The notes under the pieces were generated by a model that was not told the DNA's origin, did not search any database, and saw only the letters and a list, made by a program, of their open reading frames with translations. The position numbers were made by a program, and so were the translations under genes. Below are positions 11,121 through 21,696 of a DNA stretch of 64,000 bases, piece after piece (positions within the stretch are counted from its first letter, which is position 1; the number at the start of each line of letters is the position of its first letter). This DNA is from Linnemannia schmuckeri (taxonomy: Eukaryota > Mortierellomycota > Mortierellomycetes > Mortierellales > Mortierellaceae), in assembly GCA_029449235.1 (NCBI GenBank), contig JANATG010000014.1:558001-622000 (forward strand). Direction: 5' to 3'.

Positions 11121-11953
11121 TTAAGCAGAGACCAAGGCGTCGAGAGTTTTCGTGACATCACCACCATGCTCCTTCAAGTATTTTTCTGCAAGGGCCTTGG
11201 TCAAGTCCATCTCGGCCATCACCAACTCGACATCCTCCTTGGCCAATACAAGCTTCTCGACCTCCTTCGACCCTGAAGATGCCTTGTCTGCCTTCTGCTT
11301 CTTAACAATATCCGTGATCGATGACATTGCCTGATCAAAATAAATGGAAACAAAGAAAAAATGAACTTGTGTTAGTCCTGTGAGGAGTACCATGTATACA
11401 AAACATGGGTAATGAAGCAATTGCCAAAGCGTAAAACTGGTTCGCCAGTCCTGAGGCAGCTTCCGATCCCGTAAACAATTAAAGGCCATAAATGAAAACG
11501 AAAGCGAAAAAAAAGCGAACAAAAAGGGGCAGACAAATATACCTTCTCGAGCTTATCAGAATCAACACCCTCGCGCTCAGTCTCCTGCTGGTATCCAGTC
11601 ATGTTCTTCATCGCAGCCTTGGCTTCACCGCTCTGTCCCTTCTCAGCCTCCTTCTCTTCCTCCTCCTCGTCCTTATCGTCAGCTCCTGCTTCGCCGTCCT
11701 CCTTTGTTTCCCCATTCGTCGCTGCCGCCTTAGCGTCCTTTGCTGTGCTATCTTTTGATGTATCCTTGCCATTCGTCTTTGCTGCTGATGTGGGCGTAGA
11801 CTTGGGAGCGGCAGCAGCCTTCTTAGCAGCCTGGGCAGCTTGGGCGGCAGCAACGGCAGCAGCAACAGCCTCGGCGCGCTCGGCAGGGGTCATGGTTTTC
11901 TTGGGAGCTGCTGTGCTTGATGCAGCGGCAGGCTTCTTGAGAGAGTTGAGCAT
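11121..11953 (-). CDS. HYPK: HYPK-like NatA regulator with UBA-like C-terminus
   Basis: Two exons on the minus strand: 11543-11953 and 11121-11330. The phase 0 intron runs 11331-11542, and the product is 206 residues. The last 50 residues match the HYPK/UBA fold: LAKEDVELVMAEMDLTKAL, then AEKYLKEHGGDVTKTLDALV. HYPK binds the NatA N-terminal acetyltransferase (Naa10/Naa15) at the ribosome, tunes its activity, and has chaperone-like effects. The preceding conserved segment (ITDIVKKQKADK) is consistent with the HYPK helix that contacts Naa15. Unusually, about 100 residues of Ala/Lys-rich then acidic sequence precede the part present in the roughly 130-residue animal protein. The nascent polypeptide-associated complex alpha subunit also ends in a related UBA, but no NAC domain is present here, which favours HYPK. 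The start is the first ATG after an in-frame stop. Confidence 0.82.
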
Positions 11954-12464
11954 TGTGTCTGTGTGTCTGTGTGTGGTTGTTGTGTGATGTGAGTGTTTCT
12001 GAAAGCTGATTGGTCCTGATTGCGGTGAATGAACGCGGAATGGGTCGAGTCCTGCTTGTCCGGTTACTTGAAGTAAGAAGGGTGTAGATTAGAAAACGCT
12101 ACACAGGTGTTTTGCAGAGTGTTGAGAAATTGACTGTGAACTGGACAAGTATCTCGTCCCGTTCTGTGTGCGTTGATCAGTCTGTGGCTTTGCTGAAAAT
12201 TCACTGCTCAACCCACATATACATGCAACCTTTTTCCCTACCCCTGGCGATTCTCTATCACACATATCTAAACGGCTAGCCATCCATTCAACTTGCAAGA
12301 ACGAGGGAGAGTAATGTTTACGATTGTTTTTTTGTATGTTCATTTTTTTTATCTTTTACAAAAAACTCATGTTTCATTGATGCTTTCTATGTCCAAAACA
12401 AACGCTGCTTGCTTTTTCTCTCTTCCTCCAAACCACCGTTCCTCCCTTGTGCAAAATGAATAAT
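11954..12464. other. HYPK promoter / SSZ1 3' region
   Basis: Both flanking genes are on the minus strand, so this stretch holds the HYPK leader and promoter on the right of its start, and the SSZ1 3' untranslated region. A TG-rich repeat (tgtctgtgtgtctgtgtgtgg) lies just upstream of the HYPK start. No gene is seen. Confidence 0.55.
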
Positions 12465-14472
12465 TTAAGCGCTCTCGGCACGGACCTGCTTGCCGCTCTT
12501 CTTCTCGCGCAAAGTAATGGTGGTCTTGCCAGTAATATCGACGTGGACAGTGGCCTCAATCTTGAGCTCACCAGCCTTGGCACCAGCGGGTAATTCCTTG
12601 AGGACAACCTCAGCCAAGAGGGTGGTCTTGTGGAAGGTGGGCTTGGCAGGGAGCTCCTCCTCCTCCTCCTCATCATCATCATCAGATCCAATATCAACCT
12701 TCTCGACCTTCTCCTTCTTAGGGGGGAGGGGATCCTGCTCACCCTCATAAAGGGCAAAGTAGACCTCCTGCTGGCCATCGGCAGCCTGTCCAAACTCGAA
12801 GACGCGCTTGGCGGGGAGAGGGGTGTGGTTGGGGATGATGGTGATGAACTCGTCGTTGGAGCCGACAACTCCGATGGGCTTGACGGTGTGGGGGGTGACA
12901 GTGATGTTCTCCTTGGTCGAAGCAACAATGTCCTCCTTGTCGAATCCAGCAATCAACGAAGCCTGGGCAGCGCATCCGACAGTGATGGCCTCATCAGACT
13001 CCTGATCCAGACGCATGGTGGTCTCGGGGAAGATATCGCGAAGACGGGATTGGAACTTGGGCATGCGGGTAGCACCTCCGACCAAGAGAATCTCGTCAAT
13101 GGCACCGGCAGTCAACTGGGCCTTCTCCAAGATGTGCTCAATCAACTCATTGCACTTGGCAAAGAGCTTGGACGAGGCCAACTCGAAGCGAAGACGGTTG
13201 ATCGATCCGTGGTAATCCAAACCCTCGGCAACAGACTCGACTGAGCAAGGAGCCATGGCAGAGCGAGACAACTGCTTCTTGGTGATCTCGGCAGCAGTGG
13301 CAATCTTCAAGAGAGCCTTCTTGTTACCGGTGACATCGACCTTGGTCTTCTTCTTGAACTCCTGGGCAACCAACTGGACCAACTGCTCGGTGAAAGCAGC
13401 ACCTCCCAAAGCCTCGTCGTGAGCAGTTTCCAAGATGGTATAAATGCCGCTGCGGACCGAGAGGACGGTGACATCGAAGGAAGAAGCGCCCATGTCGAGA
13501 ACCAAGGCGGTCTTGTCCTGAGCATCACCCTTGGCAGGGTTCTGTCCAAAGTTGTAGGCGAGAGCGGCAGCAACGGGTTCCTGGATGATCTGCAAGACAT
13601 TGATGCCGGCGGCAGCAGCAGACTGGGAGAGAACCTCACGCTGGTGCTCGGTGAAGTAGGTGGGGACGGCGAGAACAGCGCCGGTGACCTTGGCTCCGAG
13701 GTATGCCTCAGCCTCCTCGTGGACGTGCTTCAACTGCTTGGTGACGACCTCAGGGACGGTGAAGATGTGCTCCTGATCCTTGAAGTTGACCTTGTAGGCG
13801 GGGACACCATCCTTAGAGACCATGTCGGGGTGAGTGACATCCGACGAGATCTTGACCTCCTCGAACCTATCGGTTAAATTAGATATTGTGATATAAGTTA
13901 ATATCCTTCTTGATCACCATTCCAGCGAATTACGAACTCCTGATAGCCGAGGCTTGCTGTCGTTTTGCTTCTCGCTGTTCATGCTTCTGTCATATCCAAA
14001 ACTGTCGACAACCGCCCTATGAAAAAAGAACGCCCCTAGAAGACACGTACTTCTTGCCAATCAACTTGCGGAAACCCTCGAGGGTGTTCTTGGGGTTCCT
14101 GACGGCCTGCTGAAGAGCCTGGGTGCCGGAGAACTCCTCGTCACCCGAGAAACCGACAACGGAGGGGATCATGCGCTCACCGTCGGCGTTGGCAATGACG
14201 TTGAAGTGTCCATTGGGGGCCAAGACGGCGATGGAGCTGTTGGTGCTTCCAAAGTTGATTCCAATAACGACCTAGTGAAAGTGCAAGTCGCAAGTCGAGT
14301 AGTGTTCAATGTATGAGTTTTCTGGCCTTCCTTTTGTAGACTTTCAGTCTGTGCGATCGAACGCGGGGTGAAATGGTCATCATTATTGCCAAGTGAAGGG
14401 CGTTATGTGAGAAAGGGCATGCGGCATTCGAGGGAGTGTGAGTGAGTGGGAAGGCGCACGTACAGACTCCAT
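12465..14472 (-). CDS. SSZ1: Ribosome-associated Hsp70-like chaperone Ssz1
   Basis: Three exons on the minus strand: 14464-14472 (9 nt, MES), 14051-14271 and 12465-13866. The product is 543 residues, close to the 538 of yeast Ssz1. The ATPase fold begins VVIGINFGSTNSS where canonical Hsp70 has GIDLGTT, a substitution typical of Ssz1. Other Hsp70 marks are EPVAAALAYNFG, LDMGASSFDVTVL and ILLVGGATRMPKFQSRL. The substrate-binding part is short: a beta-like region (FEFGQAADGQQEVYFALYEG), an acidic linker, and a last beta segment (ITGKTTITLREKKSGKQVR). There is no helical lid and no EEVD end. Ssz1 pairs with the J-protein zuotin in the ribosome-associated complex, which stimulates the ribosome-bound Hsp70 Ssb on nascent chains. 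The tiny first exon is needed to keep the start and frame. Confidence 0.9.
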
Positions 14473-15003
14473 TGTGGTGAATATGATACAGACGAAGGGA
14501 GGGGTTGAAAAGAAGATTGTTTTTTTGTCGTTGTTGCCTGTTTGTATCCTTATCCCCAAAAGCAAAAAAAAAGTCTGTTCACGACGCAACTGATGCGATC
14601 AGATCGTACTTCTATGATGTCATAAATTTTATCGATCAAAGTGCTTAAAAAAAAAACACTCTGTTAAAGACGGTTTGTTGGTTGTTGTTGTTGGAAAGCC
14701 CAACAAGCAGTCCGATTTTTTTTTTTTTTTTTTTTTGTCCTTCTGGCGAAAGTGAGGCTCAGTTTTGACTTTTAACAAAAAAGGCACCTTCTCTTTCTCC
14801 TCCTCCCTTCCCTCTTGAGCCTTCTTTCTCTTTCTCCATCACCTTCATTCGCTCCACCCTTCACGCCATCCCACTTCGTCTTTTACCTTGATACCCCTTC
14901 TTGTTTGTCTACAGCAACAGACAGGTCTCTCCAGTTCCCTTCTTCCCCCTTTCCTTCTACCTCAATCCACGCTCTGGATAACTAGTCCGAGGACTCCACA
15001 GCC
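14473..15003. promoter_or_regulatory. Shared divergent promoter of SSZ1 and NOG1
   Basis: A 531-nt region separates the start codons of SSZ1 (minus) and NOG1 (plus). It contains a CRE/ATF-like near-palindrome ATGATGTCAT at 14614-14623 directly followed by AAATTTTATCGAT. A T22 run lies at 14716-14737, and a C/T-rich leader (about 14790-15000) precedes NOG1. The AAATTTT core resembles the rRNA-processing element of ribosome-biogenesis promoters in yeasts; that link is inference. Confidence 0.55.
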
Positions 15004-17122
15004 ATGACCTCTATCTATAACTTCAAGAAGATCACTCCTGTCCCCACAGGCGGTGACTTCCTCGACATCATCCTCTCCAAGACCCAGCGCAAGACCCCCA
15101 CCGTAAGGATACTTACTTTTATGCCTCTGTGCACTCTGTCCTGATTACTCTGCTGAACATCGATACTCATCCTTCTTTTCCTTCTGTTTTGAATTGTTAT
15201 AGGTCATCCATGCCAACTTTGCTATCAGCCGTATCCGTAACTTTTATATGCGCAAGGTCAAATTCACCCAGGAGAACTTTGACGAGCGCCTGAAGGGCAT
15301 CTTGGACGAGTTCCCTAAGCTCGATGTAAGAATTATTTTCAACCCTTATTTTTTTTTTCAAGGCCTTTGATCGCTGACCAATTAGACAACGAGTGTTTAT
15401 CGCACATAGTATTAACACCACTCTCCTACAACACATTAGGACATTCACCCTTTCTACGCAGACTTGATGAACGTCCTTTACGACAAGGATCATTACAAGT
15501 TGGCTCTGGGACAGATGAACACCGCTCGCCATTTGATTGACCAGGTCGGAAAGGATTACGTCCGTTTGCTCAAGTTTGGTGACTCGCTCTACCGTTGCAA
15601 GCAGCTCAAGAAGGCAGCTCTCGGAAGAATGGCCACCATCATGCGCCGTCAAAAGGACTCGCTCGCCTATCTCGAGCAGGTCCGCCAGCATTTGGCCCGT
15701 CTCCCCTCCATTGACCCCAACACCCGCACCCTTCTTGTCTGTGGTTACCCCAATGTTGGAAAGTCGTCCTTTATGAACAAGATCACCCGTGCCGATGTCG
15801 ATGTTCAGCCCTATGCCTTCACGACAAAGTCACTCTTTGTTGGTCATATGGATTACAAGTACTTGCGCTGGCAAGTCATCGATACCCCCGGTATCTTGGA
15901 TCATCCCCTGGAGAACCGCAACACCATTGAGATGCAATCGATCACTGCTCTGGCCCATTTGCGTTGCGCTGTCCTTTACTTTATCGATCTCTCGGAACGT
16001 TGTGGATACAGCATCAAGGAGCAGGTCTCTCTCTTCCACAGCATCAAGCCCCTCTTTGCCAACAAGCCCGTTATGCTCGTCATCAACAAGATTGATGCCA
16101 TGAAGATTGAGGATATCAGCGCCGAGGACCGTGCTCTTTTGGACAACATTGTCGACAATGACAAGGTCGAGATGATGGGTATGTCCTGCTACACCGAGGA
16201 GGGTGTTATGAACGTCAAGCAGTCTGCCTGCGATCGCCTCTTGCAGGCTCGTGTTGACTCCAAGATGAAGGGACACAAGATCAACGACATTCTCAACAAG
16301 ATCCACTTGACTCAGCCCCAGCCTCGTGACGACAACCCACGTCTGCCCTTCATCCCTGCTGGAGCCGAGAACAAGGCCAAGTACGATCCCAAGGACCCCA
16401 ACCGTATCAGACTGGAGCGTGATTTGGAGGCCGAGCAGGGTGGTGCTGGTGTGTTCAACGTTGATCTTAAGAAGAGATATCTTTTGGAGAACCCCGAGTG
16501 GAAGTACGATGTCATTCCTGAGATCTGGGAGGGCAAGAACGTTGCCGATTTCATTGATGCCGACATTCAGGAGCAGCTGGATGAGCTCGAGCGTGAGGAG
16601 GAGAGACTCGAGGCCGAGGGATACTACAAGTCTGAGGACGAGGAGATGGACTCGGAAGACGAGGCTTTGGAAGCTACTGCCAACGCTATCACAGAGCACA
16701 CTCGCCTTACCCGCATCGAGGCACGTCTTAAGACTACTAAGAACCGCCCCACATTGCCTAAGACAGCCATCAAGCGCACTGTTGGAGAGATGTCGAACCA
16801 CTTGGAACGTTTGGGATTGGAGTCGAGCAATGCTCGTGCACGCAGCAGAATCTCGAAGCGTGCTCGCTCAGAAAGCCGGGGAGAGATCATCGCCCGTTTG
16901 TCGTCGACTGCTCGCCCCGAAACCAGTGTTGTTCGGGACCGTACCATGTCCGGAGTGCGCAACGTCAAGCAGAAGCTCGAATCGGAGAAGGTCCGCAAAC
17001 TTGCCCAGCGTACACCCAATTTGTTTGCCAAGAGAGGAGAATCCGACAGAGCTGTCCAGACCAAGATGCCCAAGCACTTGTTCTCGAACAAGCGTGGAAA
17101 CGGCAAGACCGACTGGAGGTAG
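15004..17122 (+). CDS. NOG1: Nucleolar GTP-binding protein 1 (60S assembly GTPase)
   Basis: Three exons: 15004-15102, 15203-15325 and 15440-17122. Introns are phase 0, and the product is 634 residues (yeast Nog1 has 647). The N-terminal helical domain starts MTSIYNFKKITPVP, a hallmark of the family. The GTPase motifs are GYPNVGKSS (about 176-184), the TTK switch (about 202-204), DTPGILD (about 222) and NKID (about 290). The C-terminal NOG region carries acidic and basic low-complexity stretches and a basic end. Nog1 joins pre-60S particles in the nucleolus, inserts its C-terminal tail into the peptide exit tunnel, and is released in the cytoplasm. All catalytic motifs are intact. It is transcribed divergently from SSZ1, another gene whose product acts near the tunnel exit. 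Confidence 0.95.
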
Positions 17123-17937
17123 AAGGGTTTTGGTTGCATTCTTTGGTTCTATCCGTTGTACTTCTTTTTCCTTCTTTACAATCTAGCATGTTTTTTTTCT
17201 TTGTTCCTTACTACTTTTCCCCGCATATCCCCCATCTACATTCCCTTTTGGCATTATTTCTTACTCTATTAAAATACATTTTAACAAACCAAAATCATCA
17301 TGGAAATCGTTCAAAAAACACTGTTGTCCTGATATGGAATGTGGGTCATTTAGCCTTCCTCATTCACATGTGGTGAGTCGAAACAGAAAAAAACGGCCTG
17401 TGCGACCCCTGACCGAAAAAAACATTGCGCGCATTTAGTCCATGTCGCCTGTTTTCAAAAAGTGGTGGGGTTGAAATGGAAAAAAGGGCGAAGGGCTAAA
17501 AACAGGACAAGGTCGGTAGCGTGTGACAGGAGGAGCGCAAGTGAACTGGTTGAAATTGGGGGTTGAAGATTTTCAGGACGTTCTGATCCCACCCATCGAA
17601 TCTTTAGGCTCCTTGTGGCACGCGCACGAGGACATACCTTCCTTTACATTTTTACTCGAGTCCAGAGATTCGATATGAGTACGAAATGTCAGCTCTTTCT
17701 TTTTTTGTTTGTTTTCGCCTAGTAAGAAAGAGAGATTTATTTCGCAAAATTGTTATAGAATCTAAATCGAACGAGAGAGATAGAAGAGAAGCCAGCAACG
17801 CCTGATTAAAAAAAAAAAAAAAAAAAAAAAGGAAAACGATGATACAGGGAGTGGAAGGAGCTGATCGGTAAAAAAAAAAATGGAACGTAGATCTCAAGCG
17901 CGAAAAGGGTAGGGAATGTCCAATGATGGCAGCCACC
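17123..17937. other. Intergenic, NOG1 3' side
   Basis: The NOG1 3' untranslated region occupies the left side. An A23 run lies at 17808-17830. No gene is seen; frames crossing the A run are low-complexity. Confidence 0.5.
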
Positions 17938-18333
17938 TTAGAGCTGAATCGGAGGGGCGGATTCGCGTTGATGGTAACACGAAGCAACGGCCTTGAAGAC
18001 GAGCCATTGAAGAAAGGAGAAAACTCGCTGAAGGAAATGAGGAGAAGGGTTGGTCGTCGACTGTTCACAATAGGGCCATAAGGAGTCGCAGGTGGTGGTG
18101 ACACAAGTTTTGTCGGCATCGTGAGGTTGGTATTGAACGGAGCGTTTTCCCTCTACGAAGGAGACCATGAACGATGATTGTTCATCGGGATCGGGGTAAG
18201 ACTCAGTGATGTTGAGCATATAGACATCGCCATTGTTACTATTGTTGCTGCGGTGATAATGGCTTGATGGCTCAGCGTTGTTGTTGGAGTTACGGGCACG
18301 GTCGAGGTTGTGATTGCGGGTTGCTTGTTGCAT
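17938..18333 (-). CDS. Hypothetical 131-residue protein
   Basis: A minus-strand ATG frame preceded by a C/T-rich leader (about 18340-18460) like those of the confident genes. The protein begins with an Asn/Ser/His-rich tail, then VYMLNITESYPDPDEQSSF and MVSFVEGKRSVQYQ, which looks like a beta-strand region. It ends with a weakly hydrophobic segment (FSFLQWLVFKAV). I recognise no family. The C-terminal half is less convincing, so an unrecognised intron or a non-coding leader remains possible. Confidence 0.35.
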   Translation of the reverse strand: MQQATRNHNLDRARNSNNNAEPSSHYHRSNNSNNGDVYMLNITESYPDPDEQSSFMVSFVEGKRSVQYQPHDADKTCVTTTCDSLWPYCEQSTTNPSPHFLQRVFSFLQWLVFKAVASCYHQRESAPPIQL

Positions 18334-18906
18334 TGGCGTTGGAAAAGCGGGAGGGTGTTGTATGTCTGATCGGATGTTGAGAGTATGAAGAGGGAAGGGT
18401 GAAGAGGAAAGGAAAAAAAGGTTGGAGAAAGAAAGAAAAGAAAGAAATGAACAAAAAGATACGAAATATCAAAAGGAGATCATGCACGCTATGGATACTG
18501 GGAGGCATTGGGCTTTTGGGCTTGATTTTTAAACAATCAATGAGCTTGGTCTTTGCCTTGAGCGGCTGACAGCTGATGCCTATGAGCAATGGGGAACCAT
18601 ATCAACGCTTATATCCTACACACAATGCACATGCGCATCCTTAACACGACTTTTCTACCTCGCATAAATAGAGCATGATATTCCTGAACCAAAATGTAAC
18701 TACAGACAGGGTCCTTTGTTTTTGTCTCTTTTTATTTGTTTTACAACCTGAACGCGGGATAGATATGAATCTTTGCTGTATGGCCGTCTTTCAAACCCCC
18801 TTTCTATCTGTCGCGTCTCTTGATATTCCTCATCTATCACAACTTAACTTTTATCTCATGGTCAGATTGGACCGCTTTTTTGATTCTTGATACGAAAAAT
18901 TCGTGT
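18334..18906. other. Intergenic, upstream of the LINE relic
   Basis: The left part is a possible minus-strand leader. The rest shows no gene, RNA or clear repeat that I can support. Confidence 0.45.
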
Positions 18907-19350
18907 GGATTTGTTCATGGTTGCATTCTAGTTCAAAGGCGAGATGCGAGGATGTAGAGAACAGAGAGCAGACAAGAATCACTACGTCTTTCAATGCTCT
19001 GCCAAATATCTGGCATGGCAGTCCACGCTGAAGGAGTATACCGACAAGCCTCTCTGGTCGGACGAGGATCTGCACTCGCTCCTCTCTTTCAAGTCTCCGG
19101 AGTTCTCCATCAAATCCGAGTACAACATCTCCGCTCCGCAACTCCTAACTTGCTGCCTGATTGGGATACACACAGCCAACATTGCTCTCTTTCTGTATGA
19201 ACAGACTCAGTCCTGGGACGATATCTCCAACATCATCACCAAAGAAATACACAAAACTATCGCACAAAACTATCAAACTAAGTCTACAGACGCAAGCCAC
19301 CAATAAAAAGACAAAATCTTCAAAAAAAACTAGTTCAAAGAAAAAAAAAG
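18907..19350 (+). mobile_element. LINE-type retrotransposon 3' remnant
   Basis: An open frame at about 18944-19306 reads CREQRADKNHYVFQCSAKY, then LAWQSTLKEYT. This is the C-x2-3-H-x3-C-x-W pattern of the zinc-binding segment at the end of non-LTR retrotransposon reverse-transcriptase polyproteins (E..H..F.C....W). The following SAPQLLTCCLIGIHTANIAL resembles the helical tail found downstream of that motif in Mucoromycota LINEs. Nothing of the reverse-transcriptase core is present, so this is a 5'-truncated copy, as expected for LINE insertion. After the stop, which overlaps AATAAA, an A-rich stretch (19310-19350) could be the element's tail. It lies only about 90 nt upstream of the next gene's start. 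The identification rests on motif pattern, not on a search. Confidence 0.55.
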
Positions 19351-19395
19351 GGCTTTCTAATGTATCACCTCCCACACTGCATCCATAACCTCACC

Positions 19396-21413
19396 ATGAC
19401 CTCTGCAGCACATCAATTCTTTGGGATTCCAGAGCTGGTCACCATCCTCGCTTCAGTCATGGAACTTCAAGACCTCTCGCGTCTGATGCGCACCAGTCAC
19501 TCTATGTACACCACCATCGCACCTCTACTTTTGCGCGACATCGACGTGAGGGCCATCCCTGAACGTCGCCTAGCCTATTCCCGGGACGGACTCACAGCCC
19601 TGGCGCGAAACGCCCATTTCGTCAAGGGCATCCGCATGGACAGCCAGTTCTTTGACCGTTACTATGAGTGTCTTGTCACTGCGGCTGCCTCGAAACAACA
19701 ACAAGGCGGCACGACAGGAGCAGGAACAGGAGCAGGAACAGGAGCAGGAACAGGAGCAGGAGTAGGAATAGGATCGCCAGCAACGAACAACCAGGGGTTT
19801 GTCGACGGACCCTTTCCGCTCGCTACCACTGCTGCTTTCTCCTTGGAGCACGTCACGTTATCGAGGATGACCAATCTCTCTCGGTTCGATTACAACCTTC
19901 CTGCTCCAGGTGGGGACTGGCACGATATAAATATTCGATACGAAGCAAATCTGGTCCTCTCCAAGTTCACTCTTATGATACCTCCTGCTCAAGCTGCCCA
20001 TCTCGTGAGCCTCACCTTGAATGGCTTGTTGGTCAAGTACCAGAGAGACCTTAATTGCTTGGTATGGATTGTCGCGGGACTAACTAGCCTTCAGACACTA
20101 AGACTGGGTATCGATTACTCAGAAGAATTGCTGGATGACCTTGTTCCGCGAATTTTCTTCGGCTTGGCGTCGTCAATACGAGTTTTCGTGATTCGAATGA
20201 TGAATCTGGGCTGCAGCGAGCAGTGCGAGGTGGAGGGCCGAGACGACACCACACCGACAGCGAAGGAGGCTTACAGGCGCGATGGACCTTTCCTCGAGCT
20301 GAAGGATTTTGATGTGGATCTGGATCACCTCGTCAGTGCCAAGCCCTTTTTCTTGATGCTTGCATACTGTCCGGAGCTCGAGATGGTGATGGTGCCACAG
20401 ATGGAACACCGCAACGACGAGGAGAGGCTCGCCAAGTTCATTGTCAGTCGCTGCCCAAACTCCGACGGCTCTCGTGCGTAGACCTCGGATTCAGTATAGA
20501 TGACGAAGATGAATCAGAATTCGGCAACTACGACGGATTTATATTCAATCTCACCAGCAACGCCATGCCCAAGGATACTCTGGAGTCGTTTTGTTACGAA
20601 GGGTTCTACGAGAGCAGCGAGTTGCACCGAGCTAAGTTGGCATCGTTCCTGTCGAACCATTTCCTATCGTTAAAGGAGATCCATCTCTGGAACTGCTACA
20701 GTGTCTGTGGATTTTCGGTCACCCAACTCTTACACTTTGCCCCAGCCTTAGAGTCGCTTGTAATTGAGAACGGTATCCCTGGGATATTGTACAACGTTGG
20801 CCTTGAACTGCAACACTTGAGCAACGTGTCATGGGCCTCCAGCAGATTTCGAAAGCTCCAACTTGTGGTGGATATCGGCCACCTGTCGTATTTGCCACCT
20901 AACAATTTTCATCAGGCTTTCTCTCTTCCGCGCTTACATCAGGATGTGGCGGCTACGAGTTTTGGAGGCTTAATGGCGAACATTGGCAAGCAGAAGGATC
21001 TTCGAGTACTGGATCTGAAGGTAGCGCTTCCTCGCCACTTTTTTCATCGGGATGGAAGACCTTGGGTGTATCAGGATGAGTCCTTTCCGGGTATGTTGAC
21101 ATTGAACAGAAGAGCAGGCAACGATCCTGAGAATCAGGATGGTCGTCTCAGGAGAGGTTTCTTGGACATGTTGGCTGGATTGTCGAAGCTGGAAGAGCTC
21201 CGAGGCTCGGTTAGCCTCAATTCACGGGACGATCAGGGATATAGCACAGGACGTGAGGAGGCCGAGTGGATGAAGATGCATTGGCCTCGACTGAAGATCG
21301 CTGAGTTTTATCCAGCTGTCGGGGGACATGTCGCAAATGATCCTGATGATGAGTTTCTTTGGTTACAAAAGGCTTTACCTGGGCTGATCTATTCCGACGA
21401 CCACTCTGCGTAA
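19396..21413 (+). pseudogene. F-box/LRR-like protein, copy 1, frameshifted
   Basis: First of a tandem pair. The frame from ATG 19396 runs 361 codons to a stop at 20479-20481. A second frame (-1 relative) continues to 21413 and aligns along its length with copy 2 (21697-23730). Comparison with copy 2 places a one-base deletion at about 20451-20458, where CGCTGCCC-AAACTCCG faces CGGTGCCCCAAGCTCCG. The N-terminus (FFGIPELVTILASVMELQDLSRLMRTS) is a divergent F-box, and the remainder is LRR-like without regular repeats. A 12-nt tandem repeat at 19717-19764 encodes Gly-Ala-Gly-Thr units. Everything else is well preserved, so this is a recent pseudogene, a sequencing or assembly error, or a gene using frameshifting. 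F-box proteins bind Skp1 in SCF ubiquitin ligases; here that role is inferred. Confidence 0.72.
19717..19764 (+). repeat. 12-nt coding minisatellite (4 copies)
   Basis: Four head-to-tail copies of GGAGCAGGAACA, the last one diverged, within F-box copy 1. Copy 2 has a different Gly/Ala-rich insert at the equivalent place, so the site is prone to repeat expansion. Confidence 0.9.
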
Positions 21414-21696
21414 TAAAATGCGACTGCTGTGCTGCTTTTTCTTTCCACTAGTTGTTATTTATCTTTCTTCAAGAAGGGCAGTGAAGGATCAGATCAATTG
21501 CGGTCTTTTTTGCTGTTGGGATTTTGTCTGTTAGACTGCTTTTTTCATACAAAACGAAAGACGAAATTAAACAGGAGAACGAAGTTAAAGACCTTCTTCA
21601 CCTTCCTTTTTTTCTCTTCTTTCTTCTCTCCTCCTTTCTTCTTTTATTTCTTACGTATTCCGACACCATCGCCTCTCACCCACCTACCGGACCGTT
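21414..21696. promoter_or_regulatory. Spacer between the F-box tandem copies
   Basis: A 283-nt spacer. The stop of copy 1 overlaps AATAAA (21412-21417). The right half is a pure C/T leader (about 21590-21690) for copy 2. Confidence 0.5.

Noticed and set aside
12630..13244. Plus-strand frames inside SSZ1
   Set aside because: Antisense shadows of the Hsp70 gene, with runs of Leu, Gly and Ile from the acidic linker; no family features.
15830..16801. A 323-codon minus-strand frame inside NOG1
   Set aside because: It is the antisense shadow of a strongly codon-biased gene, with Leu/Val-rich composition typical of such mirrors; NOG1 motifs on the plus strand explain the region.
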